Assembly (NCBI GenBank): GCA_038363925.1
Contig: JAQQWL010000003.1
Location: 2,294,001 to 2,358,000 of the forward strand
Length of the DNA: 64,000 nucleotides
Source: Apiospora phragmitis
Taxonomy: Eukaryota > Ascomycota > Sordariomycetes > Amphisphaeriales > Apiosporaceae
Reading direction: 5' to 3'
Made by a program: the position numbers and the translations under genes. Position 1 is the first letter of the stretch. Every line of letters begins with the position of its first letter. Positions 48,566-60,142 of the stretch are shown here, piece by piece. Under the pieces are notes generated by a model, which saw nothing but the letters and a program-made list of their open reading frames with translations, ran no database searches and was not told the origin of the DNA.

Positions 48566-50098
48566 ATTACCTACCTAGCTAGGGGAAACTTCTCGTATAT
48601 TGAATACGCTAATGTTTGACACCGAAACCTTGTACGTTTTTGGTATGGCAGAGGAGTGGTGAGACATTGGTTTCGGGGGAGGAGAGAAGAAGCCATTGGG
48701 GACCAGGCGCGGTAGGAAGAGATGAAGAAGACGAACCAACATCATCATGGGGGAGCACTCCTCCTCCATTCATGTTTCCTATCAAAGTGTGAACTCTACC
48801 ATTATAGACGAAGGAGAAGAGAAGGCTGCGGTGGCTTTGCATGTAACCCTATCTGGTTGTATTTTGACTGTCTCCATTGCGCAAACCCAAACCTCCGTTC
48901 AAGCTTTGTGTGTGGGAGTTGAGTTGGTACATTCTCGGTCATGTGAGAAGCCTGCTTATCCAGTGAGGTTCAACGGCATTATCAGGTGTAACTGAGCATT
49001 TGGGGCCCACATGCTGTACTTACCCTCACCCTCTAAGGGACCGAGATATGCCCAGCATTCTTTGAGGGTCTTTCCTGTCTTGTCTAGACTTCCCATCTTC
49101 TTGTCGTCTCTCCCACGTGGGGTTGAGTTACAATGCAGGATGAGTGTGCCCTGGACTCTTCAGAAAGAGCTACACAGTTTGCCAACTATGTAAGTAGCTG
49201 AGTAATCGGGCTTCTCATATCCGCTCCGCAACTCCCCCTTTTTATAGATTTCGTAGCCAGCCGGTTCACACGCCAACTTACTTAAAGTACATGTTTAGTT
49301 GCCTACCTACCTCAGAACCTTCCCAAGTCGAGGTGAAAGTTTGCTACAGCCATATTATACTTGTTCACATACGCAGAATCTCTGGACTATCACATCATTA
49401 TAAGTCCCAATAGGGTTTCTCCTAATATTAACGAAGCATCCAAGCAGATCCAAGTCCGGGATGGCGTAGCTGGCAACACGGTGGATTTCACACTTGGGTG
49501 CAAACCCAAGCCTTTTCGGAGGGTCGTAGTCCCTGGGTTCGAGTCTCAAGTCCGGAAGTAATCTTTTTTCTTCTTTTTTTCCTCTAAATCCAATGTGTAC
49601 ATACATGCCTGAGTCCTCTATCTCTTTTTCCTTTTTGAACATCAACGCATCGTAGTAAAGTCAGGTAGGCCAGCCGACTTGGTCTACTATAATGAAAAGT
49701 TGAACGTAAAACACGAGATCACAACTCGGCATCACATTGGCAACATCATATAATAGAAGAAGCTTTTCATCATGAACTCAGATTCATATCTATTATGTCT
49801 ATCTTGCCTAGCTATCATACAAAGCAGCTAAGACGCGCAGAGAAAAGCAAGTGTGCCGTATCCATTAGCGCCATAACTCCAACTAGGAAAGCAAGCAAGT
49901 AGGGATTGATCAAGGGTATCATCCATATCCGCGCCGCCATCCGCAACAACAATCAAGGTAGATGGTGCGGTGTCAAGAGACAAAAAAAGAAGCGATCATA
50001 TTACACGCTTCGTCGCTTTCCAGTGCCGCATCCATCCGTCCATAACCTCCATGCCTAGAGAAGCGCAACCACTGTAGGTAGTATCGCCTAGCCTTGGG
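48566..50098. other. Intergenic with a tRNA-like element
   Basis: 3' flanks of succinyl-CoA ligase (plus) and TAF5 (minus). Apart from the tRNA-like sequence at 49455-49557, nothing recognised. Confidence 0.45.
49455..49557 (+). tRNA. tRNA-like gene or tRNA-derived element
   Basis: TGGCGTAGCTGG at 49462-49473 is a perfect match to the Pol III A box (TRGCNNAGYNGG), and GGGTTCGAGTC at 49535-49545 is a near-perfect B box. Ends TCCGG and CCGGA pair, and a T run follows at about 49562. Between the boxes there is a perfect hairpin (CTTGGG-TGCAAA-CCCAAG) and a second AGGG/CCCT hairpin like a variable arm, suggesting a class II tRNA layout. The T stem is imperfect and I cannot find a standard anticodon loop, so this may be an intron-containing tRNA, a pseudogene or a SINE-type head. 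Confidence 0.45.
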
Positions 50099-52920
50099 CT
50101 ACTTAAGCTCCGGCTCGTAACAACCACCGGCAATAACCAGGTTCATTCGAGTAAAGGCGACCTTTTTGACAGGGGTGCGCTTGGTGGGGAAGGCGCTGAT
50201 CTGGTCCGGGGTAATGGTAACCTCCTTGCCCTTCTTCTTGCCAGTGCCTCCGGAAGCACCCGCACCGCTACCGCTTCCTTGGGCGTTGGAGCTGGACGCC
50301 TTGTTGCTGGACTCGGCTCCTCCGTTGGCAGCATTGGCGGCCCCGTCAACACCGTCAGTCTGCGCGGCGGCCTTGACGCCCTCGGGCGGCATCTCGACAT
50401 CCCAGACCCGGACAGTGTTGTCGTGTCCACCGGAGACCAGCACGTTGCTCTCAACGCTGAAGCTCATCGACCAAATACCACCGCGGCCATGGCCACGGCA
50501 ACGTTTGATACGAACGGCCTTCTCGATATCCCACAGGAAGATGTTGCCGCCGATGTCGGCAGAGGCCAGGATCTTGCCGTTGGGAGAACACTCGAGACAG
50601 GAGATGTACTCGGCATGACCCGTCAAGACACGCACACATTTGCCATCGCTGACGGACCACATACGGATAGACTTGTCGGATTCGTCGGAAGCCGAGAATA
50701 CGTAAGCGCCGTTCGGGTGCCAGGTGAGTGTAGAGATGGAAGTGTCGTGGCCCACAAGGAGGCGCTGGGCCGAGGCGTGATCCTGAGACCAGACGCGGAC
50801 CGTCTTGTCCCAACCGCCACTGGCAAAGTAGTGACCGTGCGGGCCCCACTGAAGGCTCATGACGGGACCATCATGGCCGCGATAGATGCAGAGACAGGAC
50901 CAGACCTCGAGGGACCAGAGGCGGATCTGGCCATCGGCGGAGCAAGAGATAAGCAGCTTCGAGTTTGTCTCCGGTTTGGGACCATCGCCCTCATAGATAT
51001 TACGATCGAGGTTGGCAATGGCGTCCGAGAAGGCAACACTGTAGACCGGACCAGAGTGACCGATCAGCTTGCGGTTGTTGACCTTGAGGTCCTTCTCGGT
51101 AGGCAGGGTGGATTTCAAGGGTTTGCCGTCCATTGTCCAAACGCGAATGTACGAATCGGTGGTGCCGACTGCAACCAACTCTTGGTCTTTCGAGAAGTCC
51201 ATCGACGAGACACTGTACCTATAGTTAGCAGGCTGGATCTAACCTCAAGTCATAGGCATATGGGGCTACATACTTTCCAAGGGTGTTGTGGAGAGTGTAC
51301 ATGCAGACGGACACACTAGGTCCCACGCCACCAGTTCGACCCTCAATCCGGAAGCGATCTCTATTCTCTCGGACTTTCTGGACTTCCATGACAACGTCTC
51401 TGGATCGTGAAGGCGGGTAGGGGATATCGGTGCGCTGGGGCGAATCTGCCGACTCCTTCTTAATGGGGTGCAAAAGGTTGAACTCGTCCACCAGTGTCGA
51501 AGTACCATCACGCGGGGGATTGATCTTGTCTTCCTCCTCCAGCTCAGCCAAGACATCCGTTCGCAGCTCGGCGTCCATGGGCAACGGACCCAGCTTCAGA
51601 GCGGCCTTGTTATTAAGGATGTCGCGGTTCGAGACACCCGTCTTTGTGCCTGCTCCAGGAATGCCTTCTTGGGCATCGACATCATCAAGCTCCATATTTC
51701 TAGCGCGGCGGTAGATGGCCTCGAAGCTGAACGGCTCGATGGGACCACGGGAAACAGCATCGATCTTGCAATAGTTGTTGAGGAGGAATCGAAGACAGGC
51801 ACCGCCCTGCTCCTCATCCTTCTCAAGGAAGGTCATCAGAGTGCCGACGACAAACTTGTTGAGTGGGATGTTGTACTTGTTCTCTCGGTACAGCTTGGCC
51901 ATGGCGTTCTCCTTGACGTGGGCAGGGAGCGTGATCAGCTGGAGGCTCTTGACCTCATCGCGGTGAACATTCTCGAAGCGACTATGCAGTTTGTCCATGA
52001 ACTCCTTGGCCTCCCCGAGGTCATTACCCTCGACTAGTTCGAGGTAGGAGTAGACGAAGATAGGCCACAGGATCTTGCCAAGCTCGAACTACACCAGAGG
52101 TTAGCCCCAAACGTCAGAGCGACAGATGCAGATTGCCTACCTTGTAGAGATCAAGCGAGTTCTCCACCCACTTCTCGAGGTGGGTGAAGGCGCGCATGTA
52201 CTTCTTGGGACCCATCTCGTCGTTGTTCTTCAACGGGCGCCCGTTAGGATCCACGTTCTGTACCTCTTTGCGAAACACAGCCTCTGTATGGGTATACCCT
52301 CTCTTGAGGAGATAATCCGTAACCTGTTCGGGTTTTAGCTTATTAAGATCTACAAACCAGACATTCTGGCTTCGTCCCCTGCCTGTTGGCCAGGGCTCAG
52401 GGTAAGGTGGGATAATTGTATTCGCCATGGCAAATGAACGAGGACGGGATATTCGAGGGAGTGGGAAGAAGGATAACGTGCGCCCGCGTCGTGGCCTTTA
52501 AACAGAATCCATGATGACGTTGGACCAACAGTAAGAGGGCGGTGAGGGGAAGACAATGCCATTCAGATGAGTCTCTGGTGAAGAAGCAAACATGTACAAT
52601 GCAATGCAGGCTATCATGGCATTGTTTGGGCGAGTGCATACAGGTAGGATGTGGGGGATGACGACAGGCAGGTAACGCGAGCACACTTCGACCCAAAATG
52701 CAGGAACACTTACGATTTGGTTGAGGTTATTGTTGTTGCTTGCAGGCGCAGAGGAGTTGGTGCTTCCAGCAGCTGCTGTTGTTGAAGCCGGCGCATTTGT
52801 TGTTGCGCCTGGGGTGGTGGTTGCAGGTTGTGGTGCGAAGCTGGCGCCAGTGCTGGGACCTGCCCCGGCACCATTGCCAGCACCAGCGGCACTAGAAGGT
52901 GCATTATTTGATGATGCCAT
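50099..52920 (-). CDS. TAF5: TFIID subunit TAF5 (WD40)
   Basis: A scaffold subunit of TFIID (and of SAGA in yeast) in the nucleus. Four exons: 52920-52714, 52323-52141, 52088-51274, 51218-50099. The N-terminus is low-complexity Ala/Thr/Pro/Asn. The LisH-type start [19 protein letters not shown] spans the first intron. The TAF5 N-terminal domain follows ([45 protein letters not shown]). At least six WD40 repeats are readable, with [60 protein letters not shown] and [20 protein letters not shown]. The tail is Gly/Ser/Lys-rich. About 774 aa with no frame break, unlike most of its neighbours. Divergent with MED11. Confidence 0.95.
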
Positions 52921-53683
52921 CGCCGAGTGTGGTGTAATGCCAACGAGGGATGAGTGAAGGTTGTCGTCGATGAGGCGCTAGCGATGTGCTCGCCAATCCT
53001 ATATTAAATATAGGACGATATGTCGATTCCGTACAAAAGGTTCGCTTTCAACCCAGCAAAGCTTGAAGTCAAGCCGCTCATGAACCACCCGTCATTCCGG
53101 CAGTGTAGCGGATGACTACCAGGTGACCGATTGCCGGATGACAGCAAAACAGCGGCAATGGCGGTTGTTCCTTGATGAAGTGGTCAAGGGAATGGCGGAT
53201 TGGATCGGATCAATGCTGGTGGTCGGCGAGGCCACTTGTGGTTGATGAGGCTGAAATAAACCTGCATTGACGCGACGCGCTAAAACAAAGGGCAGAATCG
53301 GCGACAGTGCCAGGTACTTAGCCCTCTAAGTATCCAAGTACCGGAGATCGCTGGGCCTCCCCCACCTTCAGCCACAACCATCTCAGCTAGCCGTGTCCTG
53401 TGGGGAAGAAATGCGTTCATTCCTACAGGGACCTCGACCTCGACTTCACATGCGACGGGGACTTCTTCTGATTGTGCGCATTCACCGGCTTCGTACACAT
53501 GCACACCTGTCTACTCTACCCATGGTTTCTCCTACTTGAATATCCAGCCTGAGCCTGACGGGATTGGAGGCCCACGACACACTTTGTTCATTTCCTTTCC
53601 TCCTCCTGCTCTACGCCATCTTGTTCCAACTCCTAGAAAGTGTTGCAATTGGCTGGGTGACTTAATTAGCCGCCCTCGCGAAC
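52921..53683. promoter_or_regulatory. Divergent promoter region shared by TAF5 and MED11
   Basis: 763 bp between the start codons of two Pol II transcription-machinery genes, with no gene inside. No specific binding site assigned. Confidence 0.5.
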
Positions 53684-54321
53684 ATGAACTCCTCCCAAGA
53701 TATCGTTGGAGGTGAAGTGCCCTTCGTTCCTTTCACAAGGAGCGAGCGCATGCAGCAGCTGGCCGACATCGATAGGGTATGCTTCTTCTCGTCTTTTGAC
53801 TTTTTGCTCTATTCAGCCGTCCACCCCACTAATTGCTGCTATCTAAACCCATACAGAGCATAGTGAGCTTGCTGCCGACCGTCGCCCAGGCACTGCAGAG
53901 CATCAGCAAGAACGACTCGACGGCCGAGACCGACACGCGCATGATCGGTGGCAGCGACGACAGCAAAGACGTCACCGTGTTCAAGGAGTCCATGGACAAG
54001 TTCGTCCGCACCCTGCGCTCCGTCGACGTCCGGATCAAGCGTCAAGTCCAGGGCATGGAAGAGGAGGGCATCGTGAACCTCGGCGATGACAAAAACAATA
54101 GCAGCAACAAGGGCGGCGAACCCAAAAGCAAGTCCTTGCAGCCGGACGGTCACGGCCGGATCGGCGGCGTCGATGCCGGCTGGCTCAACAGCCGCAGCAA
54201 CAAGGTCGAGCGCGACATGGAGACGGAGATCTGGGGCGAGATTGAGTCCCTCGCCGCACTATTGGCCGAGGGCCGGAACGGCGTTATGAGCGAAGGAGAA
54301 GATACCCAAATGACCTCGTAG
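53684..54321 (+). CDS. MED11: Mediator subunit 11 (head module)
   Basis: Two exons, 53684-53776 and 53857-54321 (intron GTATGC...ACAG). The N-terminal helix pattern FTRSERMQQLADIDRSIVSL followed by LPTVAQALQSI is the MED11 signature, and the second helix FKESMDKFVRTLRSVDVRIK then RQVQGMEEEGIV matches the family. A Lys/Ser/Gly-rich stretch and the C-terminal helix (VERDMETEIWGEIESLAALL) complete about 185 aa. MED11 pairs with MED22 in the Mediator head and helps bring TFIIH to promoters. The frame is intact. The assignment rests on helix pattern and length. Confidence 0.8.
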
Positions 54322-55413
54322 TTCAACTTCGAAGGTAAAAATGACTACTCGCCGGCAGGTCAGTCATATGGCTTGGCGTCATAGAGAGCGACTAGCAACT
54401 GTTCACCCACTCCGTGGGTGAGTAGAATGGCTATTACAGGCCTGGCGAATCAATTTCAGATATGCTCCTCATTGGAAATACCGAGGTAAAGTAAAGTGCC
54501 GAACGTAATGAAACACGTACCGCTCTCCCAAATCAGTGGCTACGGTTTTTCTCGAGTAGTAGCACCCTGCCTCTAATAGTACGTGTACGCAGTTGTGGAT
54601 GGATCGATGCAACGACGCTGTTCACAAAGCGTTTTTGAAGCGGCCCACGCCCTTTCTTGTATGGGTTCCACATCAACTCCAGCGCAATAACCCAAACTGC
54701 CATGCGCCCCAAAGCCAAGATTGATGACAGACGAGAGATCGGTCTTGCTGTGTCCCCAACCCGGCCGTCCAAAGGCTGACAGGGGCAGAGCTGGGCTCTC
54801 TCTCTCTGGCAAGCGGTAGACCAACTACTTGTTCATACGAATCGATCGCTCCTATTCGAGGGAATATTCATTAAGTCAAATATTGGAGATAAAAGAGTAC
54901 TAGAAGAAAGTGGAATTGCATTCATAGCTACGGACAGTCTGGAGTGCTTATTACATGAACTCCCCAGCCCTTGGCCACCGTTCTCCTTCCCGGAAGCCGT
55001 TCCCTGTACTCGGTTGCGCTAGGGATAGAGACCGATTGTTGTCCATAACAAATGACCATTCTGATTCTTCACCCAAAATATTGCTGGCGGAGGGGTGGAT
55101 TCGTTGTGGGCTACTACCTCTGTGTGTCTGTGTGGAAGTATGCTAGGGAGAGTCTCGTTAGATAAGCCGTGAGAACGCAGCAGTATCGGTACATCGTCCC
55201 ATACTAAGTATAGACGCAGAAATCCGCAACATTGCCTTTTAACGCTGTTGAAGTCACGCGGGCTTTTTTTTTCCCCAGAGACACATCGCTGTCTGGATAC
55301 ACATCCTGGTCCCGAAAGAACCCTTCTGCCGCTGTAACGCATGTTCGTTGGAGACGAACGCCAGTTCCACATCTTGGCTACTCGGGCGTTGATGGGTTCC
55401 GTTGGTCAAGTTC
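54322..55413. other. Intergenic between convergent genes
   Basis: No gene, RNA or repeat recognised. Confidence 0.5.
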
Positions 55414-56086
55414 TTAGTACCACCATCGACCCGGCCGCTCGATCGCCTCGATACGCCTCTTCATATCGTAGGCCAACCGCTGCAGCTGTAGGTGCAGCTC
55501 TTTGAGGCGATTCAGCCTGTCGTAGAGGGAGGTGTCTCTATTATTCATGAGGTTTTGGATTGTAATCCAATCCCCTGTCCCGGCATACGCGATCTCGTTC
55601 AGCTCTTCGTCTTCCTGAGCTTGTTCCAGCCCTCCCTCTCCAATCTCTTCAATCTCTTCAGCTGGGTAGGGACCCCGATCGAAGAGGTACCATACGAGTA
55701 GTTCATGACTATTGTGTTCATACAGCATGGTGTGCTTAGTAGCTGTCTTATTACGGTATTCCATTTCCTTGCGGATGTTTGAGACCTGGCTCCTATAAAG
55801 ATGAAAAGGTCAATTTTACAAGTCAGTTTCTTCTCGTATCCATAAGTCGGGAGGTGGAAGTGAACGCCACAAGAGCTCGGCAGTCTAAACTTACTCTACA
55901 GCATCATATTGAGCGATGCCCGTGTCTGCTGGACTGCCTAATAAAATCCAGATACAAAGGCACAATCTCTAGGACTGTGCCAAAACCGAGTCTGGAGGTG
56001 GGTGTTCCTAGCTCTGCTCTGAGGATGCACTGGCTGAGCCATCTATTCTCTGGATTAGTCCAGCGGCGGCCATCCGTGTCAGACAT
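55414..56086 (-). CDS. Hypothetical protein, two exons
   Basis: Starts MSDTDGRRWTNPENRWLSQC at 56086. After about 54 codons (FIRQSS) the frame shifts near 55924-55934 into ADTGIAQYDAVE, followed by a GTAAGT donor and an acceptor just before SQVSNIRKEMEYRNK. The second exon is intact and runs LLVWYLFDRGPYPAEEI, an acidic patch, DWITIQNLMNNRDTS and a helical end (LKELHLQLQRLAYDMKRRIE) with RWWY as the last residues. About 200 aa. No signal peptide, membrane segment or known motif. Family not recognised; good splice sites and frame continuity around the intron support a real gene. Confidence 0.5.
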
Positions 56087-57590
56087 GGCGGGGAGTTTTG
56101 GATGCTAAGCCAGTTGAAGAGGGCCGAGGTGGGATTGGAGTTTCTCTTTGTTTTGGTTCTCGTTGAGCGCAGTGCTGGGTATTATGGGACCAGGGGCGAG
56201 TTGATGCACAAAGAAATCTGTGAGGAGTCTCGGTTGTAGGAGACACCGTTTTATAGCTCGAGAAAAGCACACTTGCTGAGGCACATAACCAAGTACCTGG
56301 CTGAGTAGCCAGATTGCCCCGAGGAACTGGGATATGAAAAAGACTAGGTTGCAGACGCGTTTACATCACCAAGCAACTAAAAGATCCCTTTCAATGGATG
56401 CTACCGCCCACCAAAGTTGCCCTCACGTCCCAGCACAGCCGCGTCTGTTTGCAACCAAAACCCCTGAAGCCAAGTCGAGGAGGTTTTGGCTTCTACATTT
56501 CTCATAGGTCCCTTACGCACATGACCTATCTCCATTAAATTATCAATCAAGCTTCTATTTCGATCATCGCTACTATAATCTGCTCGCTCTCCGTTGAGAC
56601 CTACAAGTGGGTGAAATATGTTATTGGAGAAGTGGCTGCGAATGCTAGTGTTTCGTTAAAAGGGGTAATCTGGGCTAGAAGAATGTGGAACTCTAAATCC
56701 ACTGGACTCCCTCAGGCACCGCGTGTAGGAGATCTGACACCGCTCTCTGAGTTAATAGTTACCCATACCTACTGGACTGAGGTTGATGGCACCAGTTCCG
56801 AACAAAGCCAGCAATCATACCTCCAAGTTCCAACAAAGAGCGTTCTACTACGACCCCCGCCCTTACATATGTAAGATGTACTCTTCTTGATCGGCAGCAG
56901 AGGCCAGGACGGGGGGTGTTGCAAGCAGACTACGGCGTTATTGCGGACATATATTGTCAGGTATGTGCAACATGAGGTACGCAGGAGGAAATTGAGTCGT
57001 CTTTTGGGTCGCAGGACACTGGCATCCACCCTACTTCATCTGTGCCCGTTTGACGACCTATTTGCGCTTTCGATCTCACGTTAAATGGTATTCAAGGTGA
57101 TGGCGGATAGCTGCTTGCTTCACATCTTGACGCACCAACGCTGATTAAATTTGCTTGCTGTGGCTCGATAAGGTGATCAGTCGCTGGCAATCGAGACTCA
57201 CCAGCAAGCAACTTGATCAACCCCTTCCAGTAATTAAAACAGTACATGTTGGGAGATATCTCTCCGCACTTCTCTGCAAGTCTACCAGACTCCAGATGTA
57301 TCTAGATCCTTCTATAGACACGCTGTCCACTTCTGACTAGGTCTATGAAGACCCAGCCTTCATCCAGGCTTCAGGAGATGGATAGCCAAGGAGATCAGAC
57401 AATACACTCCTTCACTCCACCCAACAGTACATTCAATGTAGACTGCCTAATATAAAAGGGCTGAAATTTCCAACAGATGTTCCATGTCAACCCATTCTAC
57501 AACATCAACACTCTATCAAACACACCATACCTCTTCTTACAAAGGCAACCTTTCCAAGAGCCCCTGAACCCATCCTCGAATACCACCAAT
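56087..57590. other. Intergenic, no gene seen
   Basis: Short frames only (up to 87 codons) with no recognisable content. A TATAAAAG box at 57451-57458 lies about 130 bp upstream of the small secreted protein. Confidence 0.45.
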
Positions 57591-57910
57591 ATGCGTTCCA
57601 CTATCGCTATCTTCCTCGCAAGCATGCTTGCTGGAATCGCTATGGCCTGCGAGTAAGCCATCTCCCACCACTACCCGTTTAATCACCTACCTTTTGGGTA
57701 TCACCGTCCTCCCAAGCTTGAATGAATGGTCAAGTAACTTTATCGTCTAACACTTACTCTTCCTCTCATAACAGAGGGACTTGGACCATCCAGGAGTGCA
57801 CGTACGATGGCCAATGAATCGATGTCGTGAATTGCAGTAGCCCCCAGCAATGCATTATCACAGGCAATGGAGCCGGATGCGGCGTCCCCGATGACAGCAA
57901 CGCCTCTTGA
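57591..57910 (+). pseudogene. Small secreted cysteine-rich protein with an in-frame stop
   Basis: Two exons, 57591-57652 and 57775-57910. The first encodes a clear signal peptide (MRSTIAIFLASMLAGIAMA). The second encodes about 45 residues with four more cysteines (five in all), ending DDSNAS. An in-frame TGA interrupts the second exon about 15 codons in (near 57817), between the second and third cysteine. Intron sites (GTAAGC, ACAG) are good. The layout resembles fungal small secreted effector-like proteins, but no specific family is recognised. The stop could be a C-to-T change in a CGA codon or a sequencing error. As read, the gene gives only a short truncated product. Confidence 0.55.
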
Positions 57911-58364
57911 GGGGGGATGCCACTACAGCCGAGATGAGCCAACATCACTTCAAACCGGGCAGTGGTGGAGTTGCAGTTCTATGTTTTCGGGATTTATGTT
58001 GGAAGGAGGTCAAGGGACGATGCTACCAGCCACAATGTCACGTCAAGAGCGATCAAGGGTAATGAGCGTCATGGTAGAGACTTCTCGCTTCATAACTTAA
58101 CAGGTCGACAACTCCTCATAGGGAGCAGCAATTCAGTGTAGCTCTGTCCGGTTTCACAAAAGTCCTTCCCGAGCCTGTGTCTGTGTTTTTTGATACGTTA
58201 AGGGACTACATCAATCATGTGTACCCGGTAAAACTAACCCTGATTACAAAGGAGACTGGCCCAGTATCTGCTACCCCCTTGTTCAATCTTCAACCGTCAA
58301 TCCGCAGACCACCCATCCCCTGCATTTTCTTTCTTTGTACACAAACCCCCATTCGTCCATCAGC
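57911..58364. other. Intergenic, no gene seen
   Basis: Region between the small secreted protein and the convergent WSC gene. Nothing recognised. Confidence 0.5.
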
Positions 58365-58999
58365 TTACAAAGAAAACCGCTCCTCATGCTCCACCTGCTT
58401 CTGCCCATCAGGCGACCGCCTGACTACCTTGACGAAGCGGCCCTTGCGGGCGCCGACGTCGACGTTGACGGCGCCGTGACCGTAGTCGTGGTAATCATCG
58501 TGGTCATGCTCATCCCCGCCATCATGATCCCGTTTGTCAGCACCATCACCATCACCGCCGCCGCCGCCACCGCCGCGGACCTTCTTGGAGCCGTCCTTGT
58601 AGATGCCGATGGCGCCGCGCCCGCCGCACATCTGGTCCTTGTTGCCCTTGCAGGCCATGTTGCAGTCCTTGTTGTAGATGTAGCCCGCGGGCGGCGCCAG
58701 GAACTTGCCGCAGTAGCATTCGCGGCCGTACTGGACGCCCGCGAGCGGGAAGTTGTTCTTGGTACAGAAGGCCTGGCAGCTCTCGATGGTCATCTTGTCG
58801 TCCAAGTAGGACATGCCGGTCAGCGCCCCGCCAGGATCTCGGTGGAGCAGCCGAGGTACTTCCAACCACCTACGATGGAACCGACGGTCGGGTTGCCAGT
58901 GAACAAGGTGGGGGCTTTGGGGGCCTGGGCCTGGGCCACCTCGCCGATGAAGGCGGCAAGGACGAGGAGGATTGTGGTAGGTGAGAGTAGGAAATCCAT
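58365..58999 (-). CDS. Secreted WSC-domain protein with His/Asp/Gly-rich tail
   Basis: The ATG at 58999 opens a signal peptide (FLLSPTTILLVLAAFIGEVAQA). Next comes GGWKYLGCSTE, then after one frame break near 58830-58840 the rest of a WSC domain: GALTGMSYLDDKMTIESCQAF, CTKNNFPLAGVQYGRECYCG, CNMACKGNKDQMCGG, GAIGIY. The eight-cysteine pattern of WSC (a carbohydrate-binding domain of wall-stress sensors and fungal oxidases) is present. The C-terminus is unusual: a glycine run, then alternating His and Asp (HDGGDEHDHDDYHDYGHG) and a basic end. There is no transmembrane segment, so it is a secreted or wall protein rather than a sensor. About 211 aa. Confidence 0.8.
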
Positions 59000-60142
59000 G
59001 TTCTCGATTGGGAAGTAGTGCCAATAATAGCTTGAGTGAGCTCCTTCGCCCCTTTTCTATACTTCGTAGTATCAGTAGGAGCTAGGGATCTTGAAGCAGT
59101 ATCCCTAAGGTTGCTTTTCACTCAATGAGTAGTTGATGGCTAAAGATCCGTGAAACCCTGCATCTTCCACCCTTGACTCCAAATATAAGGGTTCCTGGAG
59201 GCAACCCCGGTGGAAGGAGATAGGAGTATCAAAGGGAGGACTACGTCATGAGGCCCAACAAAGCAAACCCTTCAGTAACAACACCACTTACAAAGACACT
59301 TCAGTCACTTCGGCTTCGCTACCCGCAAACGGACTAAACCCGCTTTTACTAAACTATTTACCAAGCCGGCCACCGGCACTCATCGGTATGACTGAGGATC
59401 AATGACTCGATCGATCTTATTGTTAGCAAGAGTATAGTAATTTCACGTGAGTCTTGGCTGACTCTTGGCTAAGCAATCGCGGTACTAGTTTGTTTACTAA
59501 GTGTGTATACTAAAGAAGGTGATCGTGAGGCTATAACTTGTGATGTCCAAGCTGCTACGAGATTGGCAAGTCGTGGGCAGTTGATACTATGATGTAGTGT
59601 TTCTTGAAGGTTTATAGCAGCAGTCCTTGATACTGATTGCAGAGCCAAAAGCCATAGGCCTAGAAAGGCATATTTGATACCTATAATTTAGGGGCTCACG
59701 GCTCATACACATGTCGGACACCATATATACATTTATCAGTCACATTATGTTTAGGAATTTTAATAATTTATGCTGAGCATTGAATGCTAGGGTTTCCACT
59801 ACCAATAGCTGGTAGCCCAAAAAATTGACGTTCCCTAATCAGAACAAACTTCAGGGAGGGCAACAATGTCGACGACATGTACGAACACCCTGATTATTCT
59901 CACTTAAGAATTTTCGTGAGCTCAACCAGAGCATTCCCACATCACAGAATAAATTTTGAGGCCAACACAATTTCCTAATTTTCCTTGCTTCATTATTCCA
60001 CTTGCTCCTCCAAAACACATTCAACACTGTAACCACCTGGGAAGCAAGAGCAACACCGAAAAGAGAAAGCAAGATACCTTTGCTCACGATAAATAACTAA
60101 GGCCTTTGCACTCACCCATATCGTACAACTGCACTGTCAACA
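59000..60142. other. Intergenic, no gene seen
   Basis: Mixed sequence with short frames only; the final part is the upstream region of the broken hypothetical gene. Confidence 0.45.

Noticed and set aside
50279..51319. 346-codon plus-strand frame opposite TAF5
   Set aside because: Antisense to WD40 repeats; composition follows the codon shadow.
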